Below are positions 35,822 through 44,353 of a stretch of DNA of 64,000 nucleotides, piece after piece. Source of the stretch: Filimonas effusa (GTDB lineage Bacteria > Bacteroidota > Bacteroidia > Chitinophagales > Chitinophagaceae). The DNA lies in the NCBI RefSeq assembly GCF_004118675.1, contig NZ_SDHZ01000001.1:2542001-2606000 (forward strand), in the 5' to 3' direction. Made by a program: the position numbers and the translations under genes. The notes beneath the pieces are model-generated. The model did not search any database. It worked only from the letters and a program-made list of their open reading frames with translations, and was not told the origin of the DNA. How positions within the stretch are numbered: position 1 is the first letter of the stretch; each line of letters starts with the position of its first letter.

Positions 35822-35958
35822 ATTCCCTAATTGGCTAACCCGTTCGCCTAACACACATCTTGTCTGACATTCTGTAGAACACTACTTTTATCGCTTCACT
35901 GAAAACTGAATTGTGAACCAGAAAATGAAGCGTATGTATTTAGTTAACACAAAAGGTA

Positions 35959-35990
35959 GTGCTTTCGTCAGAGGCGAAAGCACCCATTTT
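35959..35990 (+). terminator. Hairpin terminator
   Basis: GTGCTTTCG (35959-35967) pairs with CGAAAGCAC (35975-35983), followed by CCATTTTT. It reads as a terminator on the plus strand, though no gene is seen directly upstream. Confidence 0.5.
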
Positions 35991-36297
35991 TCCAATCAGG
36001 GTAATCGCCCACCTCTCACCGTTGTAGGTTTTATTAGCAATGCCATTTCCACCAGGAGCAATTGTATTCTATTCAGCAACATCACAAGGAAATGGCCCCA
36101 CATCCAGACATTTTCCATCTATCAGCATCAAGGGCCGGTAAGTTCAATGGATGGCCCTCTTTTCTTCCCGGTCATCTGTACATAGGCTCCATTGGTTTGC
36201 CTGGGCCTGTGCCGTTGCGCTCCGATTAGCAGGGGGCCAGCGTAAGGACAGTTCCGAACCTATAAACACGCCGTGCAGCAGCTGAGCGGCCCCCATT

Positions 36298-36364
36298 CCC
36301 GTTGCCTGGATCGCAACGGGCGAGGTGTACGATTGTCGGACAAGTCCTTCAATCGACCTCGCCC
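36298..36364. other. oriT: Candidate origin of transfer (oriT)
   Basis: Three nested GC-rich inverted repeats lie 105 bases upstream of the mobilisation genes. CCCGTTGC pairs with GCAACGGG (36298-36320, 7-base loop). GGGCGAGGT pairs with ACCTCGCCC (36318-36326 and 36356-36364). GATTG/CAATC and GGAC/GTCC lie inside the second. The surroundings are clearly richer in GC than neighbouring genes. oriT sites are usually such repeats next to mobC-relaxase genes. The nick site cannot be named from sequence alone. Confidence 0.5.
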
Positions 36365-36468
36365 GCTATGCCTCCGAAGTCGGCGCGGGGAAGCGGTCAC
36401 TACGTGCCGCATGTTTCAAATTGCTGCTACCGCAGCGAAATTTTTGTACTTCAAAGTGAAGAAAGATT

Positions 36469-36864
36469 ATGCAGAAGCAAGAGAAAACAAAGTACACGCG
36501 CCGTATCACTATCCGTTTAAAACCGGAAGAGTTTACGCGCATTGAAGCGGCAACAAAAGCATCCACACACCGCAAAATCAGCGAATATGCACGCCGCGTT
36601 TTATTGAACAAACCTGTTACCGTTAAGTATAGGAATCAATCAGCAGACGAGCTGCTATCTCTACTCAATACGATTAAAAATGAGTTGAGTGCCATCGGCA
36701 ACAACTTCAACCAATCAGTGCATAAACTGCACACAATGGATACGGTAACAGAGATAAAAAACTGGGCCATCATCAACGAAGCATCAAAAAATATTCTGAT
36801 GCAAAAGGTTGAAGAAATCCGCATTAAACTCATACAAATCTATGAAGCATGCGCCCGGAATTAA
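36469..36864 (+). CDS. mobC: MobC-like relaxosome accessory protein
   Basis: A 131-residue basic protein. The N-terminal YTRRITIRLKPEEFTRIEAA and ISEYARRVLLNKPV look like a ribbon-helix-helix DNA-binding part (about 8-50). A helical C-terminus follows with LLSLLNTIKNELSAIGNNFNQ (split block at about 62-82), typical of MobC-type proteins that bind oriT and help the relaxase. Its end overlaps the relaxase start by 16 bases. Confidence 0.8.
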   Translation: MQKQEKTKYTRRITIRLKPEEFTRIEAATKASTHRKISEYARRVLLNKPVTVKYRNQSADELLSLLNTIKNELSAIGNNFNQSVHKLHTMDTVTEIKNWAIINEASKNILMQKVEEIRIKLIQIYEACARN

Positions 36865-38255
36865 AGTATCCAGACAGCCTTATGAGAGCGGCAAAATACA
36901 ATGAAAATAAGGTGGAAGAGGGAAAAGCCAAATTACTTATGGCCGCTAATTATCTAAAAAATCCGGATGAATTAAGTTTTAAGGAAAAGCATGATCGGAT
37001 AAAAGACCTGGTAGATTTAAGTACCGCAGAAAAAAGATTAATTCATCTTTCGCTAAATTTTCATCCCTCCGAAGAGGCACGAATGACGCCGGATTTTCTC
37101 AAAAAAATGTCAGAAGAATTTATGCAGAAAATGGGCTTTGGCAACCAGCCCTACTTAGTTTATCAACATTTTGATGCAGGACACCCACACGTCCATATCC
37201 TTTCCTCCCTCATTAGAGAGGACGGAACAAGGATAGATACGCACAACCAAGCAAAGAACTTTTCAGAGCCGATACGTAAAGAAATGGAGGCAAAATATGG
37301 GCTGGTACCTGCTGATAAAAAGGAAAATGCGCAGACCAAAGAGCAATCTTTAAAGGTGACAGCACAAAAGTTACAGTACGGAAAATCCAGCACGGTTCGC
37401 TCAATAACTAATGTATTGGAGCATGTTTTACCACGGTACAAATATTCCTCCTTACAAGAATTAAATACTGTGCTTCGTGAATTTAATGTTGAAGCGGATA
37501 GGGGTAACGAAGAATCAAGAGTATATAAAAACCGGGGATTATACTATCGGGCTTTAAATGATGATGGTACGAAAGCTGGTAAGCAAATAAAGGCAAGCAG
37601 GATATATTTTCAGCCTACGCTTGATTACCTGGAAAACAAGTTTAAAGAAAATGAGGTTCATCGAGGGGCCAACAAAAGAGCTGTTAAAACTAAAATAGAA
37701 TGGCAGCTTAATCAGCAACCGAAAAGCATGGAAGCCTTTAAAGAGGGCCTTGAAAAAGAAAGGATTTCGCTCGTAACACATAGAACCAAACAAGGTAATG
37801 TATTCGGCTTAACCTTCATTGACCATGAACATGGTGCAATATTTAAAGGCAGTGATATTGATAAAGATTACAGCGCAAAGAAAATTTTGGAACGCCTGGG
37901 AATGCAACAAAAGCCTGAACTAGAGACACAGCAGCATCCTAAAAAAGAGAACGCTAGAGAAGAAGTAGCTAATAACAAAACGGTAGAAAAGGCAACTAAA
38001 ACTCCCGTCCGGCAAGATGAATATTCCACTACTACAAACACAAAAGATAATCATTCCGGTAGGTCTTTCCAATATAAACAAGAAGAAAAATACAGTGACA
38101 ACAAAGGCAATGATCTTACAAAGGACATAGGCAAGAACGTTGGCAACATGGTAAAGGAAGCCATCGAGCCGGAACAAGACAACCAGTCATTAGACTACGA
38201 ATTGCGCGAAGAGCAAAGGCGTAGGAAACGTAGAAATCAAGATTTAGAACGTTAA
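36849..38255 (+). CDS. Relaxase / mobilisation nuclease (MobA/VirD2-like)
   Basis: A 468-residue relaxase that nicks oriT and leads the strand into the recipient. The metal-binding motif HFDAGHPHVHIL (about 106-117) contains the H-x-H pair. The N-terminal part is short compared with family members, and the nicking Tyr is not certain (Y8 or Y17 are candidates). The C-terminal half is charged and helical (EEQRRRKRRNQD at the end). Overlap with mobC and a 12-base gap to the coupling protein show one operon. Confidence 0.85.
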   Translation: MRPELKYPDSLMRAAKYNENKVEEGKAKLLMAANYLKNPDELSFKEKHDRIKDLVDLSTAEKRLIHLSLNFHPSEEARMTPDFLKKMSEEFMQKMGFGNQPYLVYQHFDAGHPHVHILSSLIREDGTRIDTHNQAKNFSEPIRKEMEAKYGLVPADKKENAQTKEQSLKVTAQKLQYGKSSTVRSITNVLEHVLPRYKYSSLQELNTVLREFNVEADRGNEESRVYKNRGLYYRALNDDGTKAGKQIKASRIYFQPTLDYLENKFKENEVHRGANKRAVKTKIEWQLNQQPKSMEAFKEGLEKERISLVTHRTKQGNVFGLTFIDHEHGAIFKGSDIDKDYSAKKILERLGMQQKPELETQQHPKKENAREEVANNKTVEKATKTPVRQDEYSTTTNTKDNHSGRSFQYKQEEKYSDNKGNDLTKDIGKNVGNMVKEAIEPEQDNQSLDYELREEQRRRKRRNQDLER

Positions 38256-38267
38256 AACAAAGTGTAT

Positions 38268-40241
38268 ATGAAAAGTGCAAATGATATAGGACTTAAAAAA
38301 ATTATTGATCTCACAAGATGGATAAGTGTAGCACTATTACTCCTACACTTCTACTTTTTCTGTTATGGCGCTTTCCGGGAATGGCATTTTACAACGGACG
38401 TGACGGAACGGATTTTAGGTAATATCGCAGCTTCCGGGTTATTCAGTAGCCTAAACAAAACAAAACTGTTTTCCCTATTATTTTTAGGTATTTCATTGTT
38501 GGGAGCGCAAGGCCGAAAATCGGAAAAGATAGGATACAGAACAGGATTAGCTTATTTACTTTCAGGTTTACTTACCTATTTTATAAGCGCCTTACTATTT
38601 CTTACAGATTTACAAGCTACAGTTGTCGCAGTATTTTACATGAGCCTAACAGGCTTAGGTTATATTCTGGTTTTGACAGGAGGAACACTGCTTACAAGAA
38701 TAATCAAGCTAAAGCTCAAAGGGGACGTTTTCAACAAAGGCAACCAAACGTTTCCCCAGGAGGAAAAAAATTGGGAAAATAAATACAGCTTTAATTTCCC
38801 CGCCCGCTATAATCTTAAAGGTAAAATAAGATCCAGTTTCGTGTCAATTGTGAACCCATTTCGCAACCTGCTTCTCCTGGGCCTTCCGGGATCAGGGAAA
38901 ACATTATGGGGGGTAAAAGAAATCTTGCGGCAGGCAATTTTTAAAGGCTACGCAATTTGTCTGCATGATTTTAAACCGCGTGATCTTACAGATTTTACTT
39001 ACTCTTATTACCTTCTTTATAAGCATAAATACAAAGTAGAACCGCAGTTTTTTGTATTGTGCTTTGATGAAATTTATCATCGCTGCAATCCATTAATGGT
39101 AAAATCTATGGATGATATTTCTGATGCTGCCAGCGCATCCAGAAGCATTTTATTAGGACTTAACCAAGATATGATCGACAAGCAAGGTGAATTTTGGACG
39201 GAATCAAGTATTAATTTTGTAACATGCCTAATCTGGTTTTTGCGCCTTTATAAAGATGGCATCTATTGCACATTACCCCATGTAATAGAATTTGCTCAGA
39301 CAGATTTGCGGATGTTGCTGACGATTTTAAGAGCAGAACCGCAGCTAGAGGCACTTGTAAAACCATTTGTTTCAGCCCTCGAAGAAGATGCGGGAAAGCA
39401 ACTTGTAGGGCAGATTTCAGGAGCAACAGTGAGTTTAGGAACCCTTTCAACACCTAATCTTTATTACGTGTTATCAGCTGACGATTTTACAATGACTATT
39501 AATGATCCGAAGGCACCAAAAATCGTTTGTCTTGTAAATAATCCAATGAAAGCAAACATTTACAGCCCTGTATTTTCCTTATACCTGAATAATCTTCAAA
39601 AGCTACTGAGAGAGCAGGACGAACAACCTTCCTTGATAATGTTAGAGGAATTTGCAACTCTTTCCTGGCCTGGGCTTTCCAAATTTTTAGGATATGCCAG
39701 ATCATATCTGGTGGCGGTAGTAATGGTGCTACAGGACGCAGCACAATTGATCGCAAACTATGGACAGAAGCAGGCCAACGTAATAATGAGTATGGCAGGA
39801 AACCTGATTTCAGGGCAAGTAACCGGCCAGAGCGCTAAAGACCTTGCCGATAGGTTTGGTAAGATTATGCAAGACAGGGAAAGTGTCGCCATAAACAGTA
39901 GTGATACATCCGTTACCCACTCTAAGCAACTGGACTATGCTATTCCGCAGTCGGTTATTTCCTCATTATCAGCCGGTGAATTTGTAGGAGTGGTTGCAGA
40001 CAATCCCGATCAGAAAATCGAGCATAAAATGTTCCATTCTGAATTTATTTTGGATGAAAAGCGTATAAAAAAGAGCATGCCTGCGTATAAGAACCCACCT
40101 AAACCTACCGTTGATAATAAAACAATATTAGAGGTTTTTGCTAAAATTAAAAAAGACATTCGCAACCTGGTTGCTGATGAAAGAGAGCGAATTTTAAGTA
40201 CGCCTGAGCTAAAAGCGCTAATTATACCAGATAAAAAGTAG
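38268..40241 (+). CDS. Type IV coupling protein (VirD4/TraG-like)
   Basis: A 657-residue membrane ATPase (ATG at 38268; a GTG two codons earlier is open). Four membrane spans in the first 140 residues (WISVALLLLHFYFFCYGAF, YLLSGLLTYFISALLFL and others), Walker A LLGLPGSGKTLWG at about 203-215, Walker B LIMLEEFATLSW at about 455-467, and a TraM-recognition-like ALIANYGQKQANVIMS segment (read QLIANYGQKQANV). It feeds the relaxase-DNA complex to the channel encoded at 1-8.5 kb. Confidence 0.9.
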   Translation: MKSANDIGLKKIIDLTRWISVALLLLHFYFFCYGAFREWHFTTDVTERILGNIAASGLFSSLNKTKLFSLLFLGISLLGAQGRKSEKIGYRTGLAYLLSGLLTYFISALLFLTDLQATVVAVFYMSLTGLGYILVLTGGTLLTRIIKLKLKGDVFNKGNQTFPQEEKNWENKYSFNFPARYNLKGKIRSSFVSIVNPFRNLLLLGLPGSGKTLWGVKEILRQAIFKGYAICLHDFKPRDLTDFTYSYYLLYKHKYKVEPQFFVLCFDEIYHRCNPLMVKSMDDISDAASASRSILLGLNQDMIDKQGEFWTESSINFVTCLIWFLRLYKDGIYCTLPHVIEFAQTDLRMLLTILRAEPQLEALVKPFVSALEEDAGKQLVGQISGATVSLGTLSTPNLYYVLSADDFTMTINDPKAPKIVCLVNNPMKANIYSPVFSLYLNNLQKLLREQDEQPSLIMLEEFATLSWPGLSKFLGYARSYLVAVVMVLQDAAQLIANYGQKQANVIMSMAGNLISGQVTGQSAKDLADRFGKIMQDRESVAINSSDTSVTHSKQLDYAIPQSVISSLSAGEFVGVVADNPDQKIEHKMFHSEFILDEKRIKKSMPAYKNPPKPTVDNKTILEVFAKIKKDIRNLVADERERILSTPELKALIIPDKK

Positions 40242-40252
40242 CACAATAATGA

Positions 40253-40288
40253 TTGGAAATGCGGTCGTTTTGAAGGCTGCATTTCCAA
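40253..40288. terminator. Hairpin between coupling protein and membrane protein genes
   Basis: TTGGAAATGC (40253-40262) pairs perfectly with GCATTTCCAA (40279-40288), with a 16-base loop. It lies between two convergent genes. The T-run (TAGTTTTT) starts some bases later, so strength is uncertain. Confidence 0.55.
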
Positions 40289-40308
40289 CCTTCAATAGTT
40301 TTTAAGTC

Positions 40309-40794
40309 CTACAGTTTGTATCGCACAATCATTCTTTCAATTCCTACCACACCAGTCAGGAAAGATGTACTTATGAAAAGCGGCCAGAAATTAGGCCATT
40401 TTACCGGTACGACCTCACTATATAAGAAAGCCACGGTGGTATAAAATGCTATAAAAACAAGGAGATGTATGGCTATTATCCTTCCTATTTTTTTTGCCTT
40501 CGCATTTGTAAGGGGTTTTATTACTTCAATGACGTACAAGCTCAATAACATTATCCCTGATGCCAGAATCATTATAAAGACAAAAAATGTGCTTTCCCAT
40601 TTCAGGACATTGCCATTTAATATTGAACAGGCTACATAAAGGATAATAAAAAAATCGAAGCATTTGGTCAAAATGCCTGCTTTTTGCTGTTGCCATACCA
40701 ATTGGATAATTGATTTTATATAAGGCAACTCCCGTCGCATTGCCCAATAACCATAACTGGTTTTCCGCTGAAATTTCAGTATGCACCTTTTCAT
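40309..40794 (-). CDS. Membrane protein downstream of the coupling protein, unknown function
   Basis: A 161-residue protein with three to four hydrophobic spans (FDFFIILYVACSILNG, FFVFIMILASGIMLLSLYVI, IIAIHLLVFIAFYTTVAFLY, FWPLFISTSFLTGVVGI). A Met at residue 19 (MRRELPYIKS) is an alternative start. Another frame at 40526-40939 overlaps but is less hydrophobic and less regular. Not recognised. It may be an ICE accessory membrane protein. Confidence 0.5.
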   Translation of the reverse strand: MKRCILKFQRKTSYGYWAMRRELPYIKSIIQLVWQQQKAGILTKCFDFFIILYVACSILNGNVLKWESTFFVFIMILASGIMLLSLYVIEVIKPLTNAKAKKIGRIIAIHLLVFIAFYTTVAFLYSEVVPVKWPNFWPLFISTSFLTGVVGIERMIVRYKL

Positions 40795-40953
40795 GAATGA
40801 TTGCTACTAGCAAAAAAATTTTTGCCATTAACAATATCTGTTTACCTGTCAGCATAATAAATAGTAAAAATGGATAATTTATGTGGAAATGAATTAATTG
40901 CTCTTGACAGTCGAAAATCACTAAATTTAGACTGAACACATTAAAATTGTACG

Positions 40954-41373
40954 ATGATCCCTGACAAATTATTCAAAGCACTTCTGCACAATTGCCCAGG
41001 CTATGAGACTTTTTTGAAAGGTAATAGCTTGGAGCCAGGGTATAAACCAGATTTCGTTCTGAAGTGCAAAGATGACTACATCATACTGGAGAGTGAAAAT
41101 TCTTCCAGTCGCAAAACTTTTGTCGGCGGAATGATGAAAGCTGCGCACTTTTTACAGGGAACTCGTACAGGCATGTTAATATTCGTAATCGTTCCAAAGG
41201 AAAATACATCTGTAACCGCAATAGCAAGGCATTTAAAATCATATCTCAAATGGATTGAGGACAAAACAAATCTTCGTGATGTTTATGTTATAGCTGCGGA
41301 GCATTACTATGATAAAAAAGAAGTTTTAATGTTGGGTGATACAAAATTCAAAAAAATTGCGGTGCGGGTATGA
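40954..41373 (+). CDS. Possible PD-(D/E)xK-like protein, unknown function
   Basis: A 139-residue soluble protein. PDFVLKCKDDYIILESENSS (about 31-50) has a Pro-Asp followed by Glu-x-Glu at the spacing of restriction-endonuclease-like folds. The rest alternates strands and helices (GMLIFVIVPKEN, LRDVYVIAAEHYYDKKEV). No Lys at the canonical E-x-K place: the sequence is ESE. Nuclease function is only a suggestion. It lies between ICE transfer genes and a cluster of HEPN, SWIM and AbiV-like genes. Confidence 0.5.
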   Translation: MIPDKLFKALLHNCPGYETFLKGNSLEPGYKPDFVLKCKDDYIILESENSSSRKTFVGGMMKAAHFLQGTRTGMLIFVIVPKENTSVTAIARHLKSYLKWIEDKTNLRDVYVIAAEHYYDKKEVLMLGDTKFKKIAVRV

Positions 41374-41394
41374 TTTATAAACTCGATTATTTAC

Positions 41395-42312
41395 CTAGTT
41401 CAATATTTCGTTAACGGTTTGCTCAGCAATATCCTGTAATCGGCTTACCTTCTCTAATAAAAGTTCTGTATAACCTTCTTTAATCTCATAATGATCTTCA
41501 TACCTGGTTCCTAAATAAGCATTTTCAATGACATCTAATAACCTTCTTTCTTGCGGCGTATCGTCAGTGAAAACTAAATTCAGTTCCGGTGCAGATCTTC
41601 TTACGTATTTTCGCATGCTCCTGATCTGATGTGTTCTTTTTTCATAATAATCCAGGCTTTTCATTACAGCCCTATAAGTTAGTTCTATCGCCTGGTGCAA
41701 CATAAAAAGTACCAATGTGGTATCGTCCGAAGAATGCAGAAAAGAGGCACACTGATAGAAATTTTTTGCTCTTTTGAATTGACTTGCGAAGTTTTCTTTT
41801 TGCTTATTTTTCATTTCCGTTAGCAGGTCAACCGGCGCAATTGGATAGGTGTTTTTTTTATCGTCGTAGACAATATTTTCAGGAGTGCAGTACAATGAAT
41901 AGTAAATATGACCTTCTTTTAAACCATCTATTACGGCTGATTCACTTAATAGCGAGCAACACACTCTACTATCTTTAAGGTATGCCATCTCTAAGGTTGG
42001 TTCCAATTCGGTAAATTTAATATTGCAGCTTGATGGAATTACGATTAATAAATCAATAAATCCAGTAGCATCGGAACCCTTAAATGGTTTGTGCTTTAGC
42101 ATGTATATTTTAGCTGGTGAGATGGCTGAAACAATGAGTTGAATAATCGGCGTTAATTTATCGGCTTCCTCCGGAATATTTTCTATTATGCCTTTTAACT
42201 TATCTTTCCATTCATTTATGGACAATCCTTCATTGTCCATTCCTAAATAAAAATGATTAGTTATTATATTGTGGCTGCTACCGCCACTGTAGCTTGTGTT
42301 CATGCTATACAT
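41395..42312 (-). CDS. MNT-HEPN-domain protein
   Basis: A 305-residue protein. Residues about 60-150 resemble a degenerate nucleotidyltransferase (KIYMLKHKPFKGSDATGFIDLLIVIP, shown here as about 72-97, with the loss of the GS-x-ARG-x-D motif). Residues about 190-295 look like HEPN: TLVLFMLHQAIELTYRAVMKS and KRTHQIRSMRKYV. The classical R-x4-6-H motif is not clear. MNT-HEPN proteins are mostly toxin-antitoxin or defence parts. It lies 30 bases downstream of the SWIM gene on the same strand. Confidence 0.65.
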   Translation of the reverse strand: MYSMNTSYSGGSSHNIITNHFYLGMDNEGLSINEWKDKLKGIIENIPEEADKLTPIIQLIVSAISPAKIYMLKHKPFKGSDATGFIDLLIVIPSSCNIKFTELEPTLEMAYLKDSRVCCSLLSESAVIDGLKEGHIYYSLYCTPENIVYDDKKNTYPIAPVDLLTEMKNKQKENFASQFKRAKNFYQCASFLHSSDDTTLVLFMLHQAIELTYRAVMKSLDYYEKRTHQIRSMRKYVRRSAPELNLVFTDDTPQERRLLDVIENAYLGTRYEDHYEIKEGYTELLLEKVSRLQDIAEQTVNEILN

Positions 42313-42342
42313 TTAGAATGATTCGATTTTCTTAGGTTAATT

Positions 42343-43608
42343 TTATTTACTTATGACCTGATAACACTTTTTTAGTGGATCTAAAAAAGTCTGCTTGAAC
42401 ATATTTCTATGCTCTTTGAAAACGTTTACTTTGTTCTCATAATTTCTTATGAACTCACACGCGGCAATATCACGTATAGATGGCAACATATATACAGTTT
42501 CACTCTCAAAGTGATGAATGAAAAACACACCAAAAGATATATAGGAATTTAATATTTTATTTCGTACAACTAGCTTTGGAACCAGTTGTTGATAATCACC
42601 CTTATCACTCAATTGAAAGTGAATTTGCGGGCTATCACTGCTAATCTTTACGGGCCTTGCATTCTTTTTTATAGCCTTTTGCTTCCGATTACTATATCTG
42701 TAACCCCAATATTTATAAAGGAAGCGTTCACTTTCTAATAACGATACAGCAGTTTTCCAGTGGGTATAAATATTATCAAGTAATTCTACATATTTTCTTT
42801 CTTCTCCAAATTCAAATAATTCTCCGGTTATGTCCTTGCTAAGTTCACGAATTATAAAACATATCTTATTTAATGCTTTCTGATTTTCAGTAAGTGTAAT
42901 GGAGTAGTCATGGTCTTCTTTTATAGGGAAGTTGTCAAAGCCTATAACATTTGTTCCTTCTTTGTTCAACTTACCCTCACAGGGTAAAAGGATTGGCAAT
43001 TTTTGAAACCTGTTAGGTTGTATTATCAAATAGGTAACTGTTTTAGTTCTGTCCTCAGTTCCTTGATTATCGCATCTTAAATTCAAAATATTATTAATAC
43101 CCTCAAACCCTTTGCTCAATGAGCTATTATATACACAACCAGATAATTTGTTAATGATTTCCAAACCATAATGTGAGTTCTTTATTTGGAAATACTTTTT
43201 ATGTTTAATAGCGGTTTCATAAATCCCTTTAGGTGTAAACTGATTCAGGAAATTTCTATTACCGTAACTTAGCAATCTATCAAATGTTCCATATACGTGT
43301 GTACATATATGGTAATCCTTGTTTTTACAGGAGCAATGCAGACCAATCTTATTTTTTTCCAACTTTATAGAAATAACATATTTTTCCTTCTCTTTTGATG
43401 TACTGATTTTGAGAATCCCACTTCTACTAAAGTTTATAAACGTGATTGCGGGGTAAAACCAGGTACTTCGCTTCTTTATCAAAGGATCGGTATTATTGTT
43501 CAGAACATCTAAGGTTAGCTGATAGTCCTCATTGTCTAATGGGATATAATAAAATGGATTCAGAGAAGGCAGGCTACTAACTGAGCTGCTTTTACTTTTT
43601 TTTGCCAT
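42343..43608 (-). CDS. SWIM zinc-finger protein, unknown function
   Basis: A 421-residue protein with a SWIM-like motif CSCKNKDYHICTHV (about residues 92-105, C-x-C-x7-C-x-H). The start resembles SWIM-containing SNF2 helicase N-termini of Bacteroidetes, but no helicase motifs follow. A basic region (RKQKAIKKNARPVKISS) lies near 310. Possibly a DNA-binding or adaptor protein. It is divergent from an XRE regulator (190-base gap) and followed by the MNT-HEPN gene in one operon. Confidence 0.6.
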   Translation of the reverse strand: MAKKSKSSSVSSLPSLNPFYYIPLDNEDYQLTLDVLNNNTDPLIKKRSTWFYPAITFINFSRSGILKISTSKEKEKYVISIKLEKNKIGLHCSCKNKDYHICTHVYGTFDRLLSYGNRNFLNQFTPKGIYETAIKHKKYFQIKNSHYGLEIINKLSGCVYNSSLSKGFEGINNILNLRCDNQGTEDRTKTVTYLIIQPNRFQKLPILLPCEGKLNKEGTNVIGFDNFPIKEDHDYSITLTENQKALNKICFIIRELSKDITGELFEFGEERKYVELLDNIYTHWKTAVSLLESERFLYKYWGYRYSNRKQKAIKKNARPVKISSDSPQIHFQLSDKGDYQQLVPKLVVRNKILNSYISFGVFFIHHFESETVYMLPSIRDIAACEFIRNYENKVNVFKEHRNMFKQTFLDPLKKCYQVISK

Positions 43609-43798
43609 AAGCGTTTGTTTTATTACTAGGTTGCAGTATTATTGCTTGACAATCAATGAAATGGAACTTATCGGGTTTCTCTTCATCGAATACGATGGCA
43701 AGTTGCCGCTTTTTTTTAATCTCGATTTCTTATGTCGATTGGTTTTACTTATATTAATCCGTTATTTCACTTTAATATCAACCTAATTACTTATAGAT

Positions 43799-44221
43799 AT
43801 GGAAGAAAATCTGACCGTACTGGAAAATAAAATGGTAGGCGTTAATATATCTCTCTTTCGCAAAGCCAGAGGGTATAAAGCGGAATACGTTGCGGACGAG
43901 CTTGATATGTCGGAAGCTAACTATTTGAAATATGAGCGTGGTGAACACCAGCTTACAATTCCTTTTATCCAGAAAGTTGCAATAGTTTTAAAAGTTGATC
44001 CTATTAAGCTAATGACAACTACTCCAAGCATTTTACTTGATAAGATTACCAACTCTCCGAATGCAGGTGTTGGTAATTACATTGGTGGAGATCTGAATAC
44101 TATGGATGAAAAAACGCAGGAATTACTTAATAGAGCTATCGAATCAACTTTACAGGTTAACGATAATCTCGTGAAGTTGCTCGAAAAGTTAAGTAGAGAG
44201 CAAAGTCCAAATGCATCTTAA
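43799..44221 (+). CDS. XRE-family regulator with C-terminal coiled coil
   Basis: A 140-residue protein: XRE HTH at about 12-70 (LFRKARGYKAEYVADELDMSE, SEANYLKYERGEHQ), Gly-Asn segment NAGVGNYIGGDLN, and a C-terminal helical part (NRAIESTLQVNDNLVKLLEKL). Same layout as the regulators at 15195 and 15639. It is divergent from the SWIM/HEPN pair and 132 bases before the AbiV-like gene, so it may control both. Two TCGATT copies lie in the shared upstream region. Confidence 0.75.
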   Translation: MEENLTVLENKMVGVNISLFRKARGYKAEYVADELDMSEANYLKYERGEHQLTIPFIQKVAIVLKVDPIKLMTTTPSILLDKITNSPNAGVGNYIGGDLNTMDEKTQELLNRAIESTLQVNDNLVKLLEKLSREQSPNAS

Positions 44222-44353
44222 AATAATATTTTAAAGTCTATAACATATTATCGCTGGTAATCCTATTGAGTAACAACATTAGATAATTATTGAGGTATTA
44301 GTCCATGAATTTTCATTTTTGTCTCTAATTTTGAATTGAATCTATGTTTCCTT

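Larger units (their letters stand above)
35781..36297. other. Non-coding stretch before the transfer region
   Basis: No convincing gene. An open plus-strand frame at 35913-36185 has no start context or features. The stretch holds two perfect hairpins, listed separately, and becomes GC-rich towards the relaxase genes. It probably belongs to the oriT region. Confidence 0.4.

Noticed and set aside
35913-36185. Plus-strand 90-residue open frame before oriT
   Set aside because: It contains a terminator-like hairpin, has no recognisable protein features and lies in the non-coding transfer region.
36273-36611. Several open frames in the GC-rich patch before mobC
   Set aside because: They result from low stop-codon density in GC-rich repeat DNA and conflict with the mobC frame.
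40526-40939. Minus-strand 137-residue open frame, possible frameshift partner of the 40309 gene
   Set aside because: The 40309 frame gives a regular membrane protein by itself. I found no point where a frame change would improve it.
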